This document shows positions 7,544 to 11,984 of a stretch of DNA of 11,984 bases, piece after piece. Both the position numbers and the translations under genes were made by a program. The notes beneath the pieces were generated by a model, which was given only the letters and a program-made list of their open reading frames with translations, made no database searches and was not told the origin of the DNA. The stretch comes from Armatimonadota bacterium. GTDB lineage: Bacteria; Armatimonadota; Zipacnadia; Zipacnadales; UBA11051. The stretch spans positions 49,197 to 61,180 of the forward strand of contig DPJP01000314.1 of NCBI GenBank assembly GCA_003542955.1, given 5' to 3'. Every line of letters starts with the position of its first letter. The first letter of the stretch is position 1.

Positions 7544-8392
7544 CTACGGCGCGACGATGCGGTAGCGCGTTGCCCTGACGAAGGCATGGATGCGCAGCCA
7601 CTGGCCGGCGAGACGATACTCGAGGTCGATGTCCTTCTCTACCGGCCCGAGTTCGTAGGCAAGCGACGTCTTGCAGTAGCCGTCGCAGGAGCCCTCGCGG
7701 CCGTTGAACTGGACTGTGGCCTGCAGGGCCTCGGAGACATACGCATACGGCCGCGCGGCCTGATTGAGGAAGCTGTGGGCCTCCCGGTACTGCACACCGA
7801 GATTGCTCACCTGTCCGGTCAGGGTGTCGTTGTTGGAGAAGAACGGTACCGTGACCAACGGAGAGCTGTTGAGCGCCTGCGCACCGGTCACAATCGGCAT
7901 GAAGATGAACGGGCGGGCCGGGCTCACAGCGGTCAGCGGTCCACCCGGCGGCCCCTCGGCAAAGCGCTGGATGCGGTCTGCGTCATCGTCGCCGTTGGTG
8001 TCGAGGAGAGTGAACTGCTCATCCCAGCTCCGCAACGCGCCGTTGGGGTTGAACAGGTAGGCCAGGTAGTCGCCGATGATGTTGCCCGCCGGGACCTCGA
8101 GAGCGGGGGGTGGCACCGCGTGGATGAAATCGCGGTAGGTGACCGTCTGAAGCACGTTGGTGGCGGCGACGTCGACAACTTCGACTACTTCGCGGTCGAT
8201 TGTCCCGGTCGTCTGTGCCTCGTCATCACCGTACCAGGCGGTGACATCAATGCGGTAGGTCCATTCGGCGCCCGCATCGGTGGGAAAGTAGTCACCGGCC
8301 AGGGTCACGAGGTTCTGGCCCGAGCCTCCGCACCCGCTGAGGACGACTGCGACTGTGAATAACAGCAGCAAGAGCAATGTCCTCGGACGCAT
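7544..8392 (-). CDS. Predicted secreted lipoprotein of unknown function
   Basis: Family not recognised; 282 aa. Seen: a lipoprotein signal peptide with n-region MRPR, an L-rich core and lipobox LSGC with Cys at 21; a Gly/Ser linker; DYFPTDAGAEWTYRI, a motif-like start seen in various secreted beta-rich lipoproteins; an Asp-rich DTNGDDDAD loop at 131-139 resembling an EF-hand/dockerin calcium loop; and a Cys236/Cys240 pair that could form a disulfide. The start at 8392 is chosen for AGGAGG about 5 nt upstream and the lipobox, although the frame is open to 8512. It has its own minus-strand promoter (8445-8473). It sits between fliP and fliQ, on the opposite strand, breaking an otherwise conserved order. 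It may be a stray insertion or a dedicated envelope component; nothing proves either. Confidence 0.85.
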   Translation of the reverse strand: MRPRTLLLLLLFTVAVVLSGCGGSGQNLVTLAGDYFPTDAGAEWTYRIDVTAWYGDDEAQTTGTIDREVVEVVDVAATNVLQTVTYRDFIHAVPPPALEVPAGNIIGDYLAYLFNPNGALRSWDEQFTLLDTNGDDDADRIQRFAEGPPGGPLTAVSPARPFIFMPIVTGAQALNSSPLVTVPFFSNNDTLTGQVSNLGVQYREAHSFLNQAARPYAYVSEALQATVQFNGREGSCDGYCKTSLAYELGPVEKDIDLEYRLAGQWLRIHAFVRATRYRIVAP

Positions 8393-8416
8393 AGCGCCCT
8401 CCTCTGCAAGAAGCTG

Positions 8417-8446
8417 TTGCTGTACGCAGTGTGAGATTGTTACAAT
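8417..8446 (+). promoter_or_regulatory. Possible sigma70-type promoter for fliQ-fliR-flhB-flhA
   Basis: TTGCTG (8417-8422), an 18-nt spacer and TACAAT (8441-8446), with TG one base before the -10 (TGT, extended -10). Predicted start is near 8453, about 50 nt before fliQ. The -10 box overlaps the -10 of the oppositely directed lipoprotein promoter. A palindrome ATTGT-T-ACAAT (8436-8446) covers it and could be an operator. Confidence 0.55.
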
Positions 8447-8473
8447 TATGGCACACAGTCCAACAACCGTCAA
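8445..8473 (-). promoter_or_regulatory. Sigma70-type promoter for the minus-strand lipoprotein gene
   Basis: Read on the minus strand: TTGACG (8473-8468), a 17-nt spacer, CATAAT (8450-8445), with TG one base before the -10 (extended -10, TGC). Each box matches the consensus at 5 of 6 positions. Predicted transcription start is near 8438, giving a leader of about 45 nt to the ATG at 8392. Confidence 0.7.
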
Positions 8474-8501
8474 CGTTCCCGTGCGGTGCTGAAGTTGGGA
8501 G

Positions 8502-8780
8502 GTGCCCGGCATATCGGCCGCGGACTTGGTTGAACTCGTTCGGCAGGCGCTGCTACTGGCCTTCTACCTGGCTCTCCCGCCGGTTGCGGCAGCGGCTCTT
8601 GCCGGTTTCGCCACCGGTGTGCTGCAGTCGGCGACCGGCCAGAGCGACACGGCCGTAGCGACCGCGCCGCGGCTGCTGGCCGCTTTGCTCGCGGTTGTCA
8701 TCTTCGGCATGTGGATGGTCAGCCTGGCCGCCGGCTTCTGGCATCGCCTCTGGTCGAGCCTGCCACAGATGATCGGCTGA
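8502..8780 (+). CDS. fliQ: FliQ/SctS export gate protein
   Basis: Small two-TM subunit of the FliPQR pore; 92 aa from GTG 8502, or 89 aa from an ATA at 8511. Seen: DLVELVRQALLLAFYLA, ALPPVAAAALAGFATGVLQS, then TAVATAPRLLAALLAVVIFG and a C-terminal W-rich end, the normal FliQ pattern with its PP and its G-x-Q/S loop. Start problem: the only good ribosome binding site, GGGAGG at 8497-8502, overlaps the GTG. The spacing (8 nt) and the family N-terminus (M-S-x-x-D/V) both fit an ATA codon at 8511 instead. Coordinates keep the GTG as the conservative choice. The stop is 10-16 nt before fliR. Confidence 0.92.
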   Translation: MPGISAADLVELVRQALLLAFYLALPPVAAAALAGFATGVLQSATGQSDTAVATAPRLLAALLAVVIFGMWMVSLAAGFWHRLWSSLPQMIG

Positions 8781-8796
8781 CACGGAGTTTGTGCGA

Positions 8797-9537
8797 ATGG
8801 AGTTGCTCGGAGGTATCGGTGTGGCGCTGTGGGGCCTGGTTTTCGCGCGGGTCGCCGGCGTCACGCTGCTGGTTCCACCGGTCGGTGTGCGGCAGATACC
8901 AGCGCTCCTGCGCCTGGCGGTCGCCGCCGTTATCGCCGTGCCGGTCGCACTCGTTGCACCCCCCGTGTCCGCTCCGGTGTCACTCCCGCTCGGGCGCTAC
9001 ATTGCATACGCGGCCGAAAACCTCGCTCTCGGGCTCACCATCGGGGGCTTCGTAGCCGCTGTTGTCTACGCGGCCGCGATGGCGGGGGCCTACATGGACC
9101 GTCTGGGTGGCTGGGGATCAGACGCACCGCAGACGGGGCCGATCTCCTCGCTGTTCTACCTGCTCGCCGCCGCGGGCTTTGTGCTCACCGACGGGCACCT
9201 CACCCTCGTTGATACCCTCGTCACATCACTCCACGCGGTTGGTCCGCTCCCCGACGGCGTTGGGTTCGCCCGGCAGGCACTGCTACTACTCCCGGCGAAG
9301 ATGTTCGCGTCATCTCTTGCCATCGCCGGGCCCGCGCTGCTGGCACTGCTCGTGTGCCGGGCCGTGGTGGCCGCGACGGAGCGCATCAGCGTCGAGGTGG
9401 AGCGCTCCGGGCTCGGCGGCGTCAGTGGCCCGCTGCTGGGCCAGGCGGTGCTCGTCGTTGCGCTGCCCGCCGTCGTCTACGTCACGCTGTGGCAACTGAG
9501 TGTGATGCTGCAGCATCTCGCATCGGCATTCTCCTGA
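8797..9537 (+). CDS. fliR: FliR/SctT export gate protein
   Basis: Membrane subunit of the export pore; 246 aa, near the family length. Seen: multiple TMs beginning FARVAGVTLLVPPVG (the FliR 'lRixglxxxxPxfg' region), a central MAGAYMDRLGGWG stretch corresponding to the conserved 'G-x-x-x-D-x-x-G' region, DGH at about 132-134 as in the family, and a hydrophobic C-terminal half. The usual M-A/D-P part of the middle motif has drifted. ATG 8797 is preferred to GTG 8791 because GGAG at 8784-8787 is 9 nt from the ATG but only 3 nt from the GTG. Confidence 0.92.
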   Translation: MELLGGIGVALWGLVFARVAGVTLLVPPVGVRQIPALLRLAVAAVIAVPVALVAPPVSAPVSLPLGRYIAYAAENLALGLTIGGFVAAVVYAAAMAGAYMDRLGGWGSDAPQTGPISSLFYLLAAAGFVLTDGHLTLVDTLVTSLHAVGPLPDGVGFARQALLLLPAKMFASSLAIAGPALLALLVCRAVVAATERISVEVERSGLGGVSGPLLGQAVLVVALPAVVYVTLWQLSVMLQHLASAFS

Positions 9538-9548
9538 GCAAAGGAGCG

Positions 9549-9577
9549 CTGGCGCGCCGCTCTTCGTGGCGCGCCAG
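9549..9577 (+). repeat. Perfect 10-bp hairpin in the flhB translation-start region
   Basis: CTGGCGCGCC (9549-9558) and GGCGCGCCAG (9568-9577) flank a 9-nt loop. The hairpin lies between an AAAGGAG ribosome binding site (9540-9546) and ATG 9587. Unfolded, the binding site is 40 nt from the ATG. With the hairpin folded out, the separation is about 11 nt, so it could bring the two together or tune flhB translation relative to fliR. Confidence 0.6.
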
Positions 9578-9586
9578 GCCGCCCAG

Positions 9587-10309
9587 ATGGCAGACCAGGC
9601 GCCACGCAAGTACGAGCCGTCCGAACTCAAGCTCGCCTATCTGCGGGCTCTGGGTGTTCGTCCGATCGCCGCCGGCCTCCCGGCGCTTCTCGCCATGCTG
9701 TCGGCGCTGGTGGCAGTCGCGGTTGCCGGCAGGGGCCTGCTGGGTCCGATGAAGGGGTTGCTGGCCGCTGCCCTTTCCGGCGCGCCGATGGACGCCGCCA
9801 CCATGCCGGCAATGGCCCGCAACGCGCTGCTGCTCGCGATCGTGGCACTTGCGGTTGTCGGCGCGGGCGGTCTGGTCGGTTGGCTCACCGGGAATGCCCT
9901 GCAGACGGGGCTTCGCAGTCCCTGGAGCGGGTTGCAGAAGCCCTCCGCGGGGCACTACGGTGTACCGCGGCGCGGCGGGGCCGACCATGCTACGCGGGCG
10001 TTGCTGGCCGCGGCGGTCGCATGTCTTGGGCTCGTCACCGTGCTGGGCGTACTGGAGGCCGTTGCCGCGCTCGGCGCCGGCCAACCAGGCGCGGGTTCGA
10101 TGTTGACCGCCCTGTGCCGCCCGGTGCTGCACACGTTCCTGCCGGGGGCGCTCGCCCTGATCGTGCTCGATATCGTTGCCACGCGCTATGGCTTCACGAA
10201 GGCCGCCGGCATGACCGAAGTCGAGAAACGCCGCGAAATCCAGGACCAGGAGATCGGATGGCTCACGCGACTCAGACGTCGAAGTATGCGGGGGGGTGGT
10301 CGCAGATGA
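9587..10309 (+). CDS. flhB: FlhB/SctU membrane domain without the autocleavage domain
   Basis: Export gate protein that wraps the FliPQR pore; 240 aa against about 350 in the family. Seen: N-terminus MADQAPRKYEPSELKLAYLR matching FlhB 'MAD..kTEePT.kkl..aR'; four TMs at about 27-47, 78-101, 138-160 and 183-199; and a shortened loop between TM2 and TM3 that keeps Q-x-G. After TM4 come RYGFTKAAGMTEVEKRREIQ and a basic tail ending RGGGRR, corresponding to the FlhB linker 'mSkqEVkeE'. The protein then stops: there is no NPTH cleavage site and no C-terminal domain. ATG 9587 is chosen by family N-terminus; an in-frame GTG at 9566 lies inside the hairpin. Overlaps flhA by 4 nt (ATGA), with a GGGGGGG run (10290-10296) serving as flhA's ribosome binding site, so the early stop looks genuine rather than a break. 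Confidence 0.87.
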   Translation: MADQAPRKYEPSELKLAYLRALGVRPIAAGLPALLAMLSALVAVAVAGRGLLGPMKGLLAAALSGAPMDAATMPAMARNALLLAIVALAVVGAGGLVGWLTGNALQTGLRSPWSGLQKPSAGHYGVPRRGGADHATRALLAAAVACLGLVTVLGVLEAVAALGAGQPGAGSMLTALCRPVLHTFLPGALALIVLDIVATRYGFTKAAGMTEVEKRREIQDQEIGWLTRLRRRSMRGGGRR

Positions 10310-11984
10310 GCGGCCCGGAAAGACCCGAGAGGGCGGGCACGGTCATCGCCGTGCTGTTGGTGCTCGGCGCGGGAGCGCTCGTGGTGCCCCTTCCCGGCCC
10401 GCTGCTGGACCTGTTGCTCTCGGCCAACCTCGCGGCATCGCTGGCCGTTTTCGCACTGATGCTGCTCGCCGCACGCCCCGAGCGCATTGCCGGCCTGCCC
10501 GGCCTGCTCGTGGTCTCGAGCCTGCTGCGCGTGACCCTCGCCGTCGCCGTCGGGCGTCACATCCTGCTGGGAGGCTCCGGGGGCACGCTCGTGTTGGGTC
10601 TGGGCGAGCTTGCCGCCGGGCGCAGTTGGGCCGCGGGGCTCTTTCTGGTGCTGATGCTTGCCGTCATCGACATGGTCGTCGTCGGCGTCGGGATGGTGCG
10701 TGTCTCGGAGGTGCTGGCGCGTTTCGCCCTCGATGCCTTGCCGGGCCGCCAGATGGCCATTGACAACGCCGCAGCCGATGGGCGTCTGGACCGGGAAGAG
10801 GCGGTCTCCGAGCAGCGGCGCGTCGAGGCCGAGAGCGGTTTCTACGGGGCTATGGATGGGGCGGCACGCTTTTTGCGGGGGGATTGCGTCGCCACCGTCG
10901 TGATCGTCGCGGCGACACCGCTGGCCGCGCTGCTGACCGGAACAGGGCGCGAAATGGCCGGCTTGCTGACTATCGCCGCCGGCCATGGGCTGGCGATTCT
11001 GCTGCCTGGTCTACTCGTCGGTGGCGCCGGCGCGGTTGCTCTCTCTCGCGCGGGCTCCTCGCAGAGCTTTGGCGTAGAAATTGCAGAGCAACTGGTGCTG
11101 CAGCCGGCAGCGCTCATGGCGACAAGCGTGGTGTTGCTGGCGATTGCCCTGGTCGCACCGGGCGCGCGGCTCCCGTTGCTCGTGACGGTCGTTGCCGCCA
11201 TAGCGGTTGCGGTCGCCGGCCTCAGGTCAGGCGCGAGACGTCAGGCACAAACCCACGAATCACCAGATGGCGGCGGGAATCGAATAGAGGTTGGGATGGG
11301 CCTGGTTCACCTCATAGTGCAACAACAGGACGCGTTGGCCGCTCGCATGAGCGACCTGCGTGCGCGCGTCGAGGCGCGAAGCGGCGTCGAACTGGCGCCC
11401 TTCAACCTCGCCGATAGTGAGGACATCGGTCTTGACGATGTCTGCATCACGATTTGCGGTGAGCCCTGCGTGCCGTGCAGCATCAAGCCCGGCAGACTGC
11501 TGGCTCCCGGCGGATTGACATCTGAGTTCGCGGGCTCGGCTCCAGCCCTGTGCGGGCCGCGAACGCTCGGCGCCTGGATTGCTCCCGAGCAGGTGGAGCT
11601 TGCCGAGGCGCTGGGGCTCGAGGCCATTGATTGCATCGGCGCCATTCTGCTCATGGTCGAGGACCGAGCCGTGGCGCGCATCGCGGATGCCTTCTCGATC
11701 CAGGATGCTGAAGCGATGCTGCAGCGGCTGTCGGAGAGCAATCCGGCGCTCAGCGCCCGCGCGCGCGCCGCGGGTGTCAGCGCACCGACACTGCTGAGTG
11801 TTTGCCGGGCGCTGCTCGGCGAAGGTGTCGGCATCCATGCCGATGCCGGGCTCGTCGAGGCGGTCTGTCGGGCCGCCGATGCGGGTGTCGAGGACCACGA
11901 GCTTGCGGAGAGGACACGCAAACACCTGACGGCGGCAATCTGCAGGTCCGCCGGACCCGATGGGGTCATCCATGCGGTCGAGTT
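10306..11984 (+). CDS. flhA: FlhA/SctV export gate protein (3' partial)
   Basis: Proton-driven export motor and chaperone-docking platform; 559 codons are visible and the gene runs off the window. Seen: N-terminal TMs with VPLPGPLLDLLLSANL (FlhA 'lPlP.~lLDllL..n'), SSLLRVTLAVAVGR, FHIPEP-type signature RVSEVLARFALDALPGRQM then AID (about 132-153), FYGAMDGAARFLRGD, and further TMs to about residue 305. The cytoplasmic domain starts near 320 (RIEVGMGLVHLI). Odd: the usual Lys of PGKQM is Arg, the second acidic residue after AID is missing, and the 'VlaTHLxE' motif is degenerate. In the cytoplasmic domain, Cys380, 384, 388 and 391 form CX3CX3CX2C, and several more Cys follow. The start has a G-rich binding site 6 nt upstream. 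Confidence 0.95.
   Translation, partial: MSGPERPERAGTVIAVLLVLGAGALVVPLPGPLLDLLLSANLAASLAVFALMLLAARPERIAGLPGLLVVSSLLRVTLAVAVGRHILLGGSGGTLVLGLGELAAGRSWAAGLFLVLMLAVIDMVVVGVGMVRVSEVLARFALDALPGRQMAIDNAAADGRLDREEAVSEQRRVEAESGFYGAMDGAARFLRGDCVATVVIVAATPLAALLTGTGREMAGLLTIAAGHGLAILLPGLLVGGAGAVALSRAGSSQSFGVEIAEQLVLQPAALMATSVVLLAIALVAPGARLPLLVTVVAAIAVAVAGLRSGARRQAQTHESPDGGGNRIEVGMGLVHLIVQQQDALAARMSDLRARVEARSGVELAPFNLADSEDIGLDDVCITICGEPCVPCSIKPGRLLAPGGLTSEFAGSAPALCGPRTLGAWIAPEQVELAEALGLEAIDCIGAILLMVEDRAVARIADAFSIQDAEAMLQRLSESNPALSARARAAGVSAPTLLSVCRALLGEGVGIHADAGLVEAVCRAADAGVEDHELAERTRKHLTAAICRSAGPDGVIHAVE

Noticed and set aside
7517..8362. 281-codon plus-strand frame antisense to the lipoprotein gene
   Set aside because: The minus-strand reading has a lipobox, a strong ribosome binding site and a good promoter; the plus frame has none of these.
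10290..10296. A frameshift in the 7-G run as the cause of FlhB truncation
   Set aside because: The other two frames after the run encode FlhA (clear) or an unrelated Arg-rich shadow, so no hidden FlhB C-terminal domain follows.
1..11984. CRISPR arrays, tRNA or rRNA genes, insertion sequences
   Set aside because: No regularly spaced repeats, RNA gene signatures, transposase genes or terminal inverted repeats were seen on either strand.

Overview
The window is GC-rich, densely packed bacterial DNA. It holds a nearly complete, unusually reduced flagellar-type type III secretion (T3S) export apparatus, laid out as one long plus-strand block that a single minus-strand lipoprotein gene interrupts. 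High GC and a DUF4091/GH123-like gene next door suggest a lineage such as Armatimonadota or Planctomycetota. That guess rests on general knowledge of where such genes are common, not on a marker gene, so confidence is low.

Layout: 1-1575 is the 3' part of a secreted-type DUF4091/glycoside-hydrolase-like gene. 1576-1705 is a leader region. 1706-7439 carries fliF (very short), fliH, fliI, fliJ, fliM, fliN, fliO and fliP, tightly packed with short gaps or 4-8 nt overlaps. 7440-7543 holds a strong hairpin between convergent genes. 7544-8392 (minus) encodes a lipoprotein. 8393-8501 holds two overlapping, oppositely directed sigma70-type promoters. 8502-11984 carries fliQ, fliR, flhB (no C-terminal domain) and flhA, which runs off the window end.

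As a machine: FliP/Q/R and FlhB-N would form the export gate, FlhA the nonameric export motor, FliH/I/J the ATPase complex, FliM/N a C-ring or sorting platform, FliO the gate-assembly factor, and the short FliF the membrane ring. No fliG, fliE, rod, hook, filament, stator or chemotaxis gene is visible.

Several parts depart from the flagellar norm. FliF has one ring-building motif instead of three and ends in a FliG-like segment. FlhB stops before the NPTH autocleavage domain. FliM has no evident CheY-binding motif. FlhA has a four-cysteine cluster in its cytoplasmic domain. Together these suggest a non-rotary, simplified flagellar-derived secretion system, though lineage-specific divergence or decay of a true flagellum cannot be excluded from one window. 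All reading frames are intact and translationally coupled, which argues against decay.
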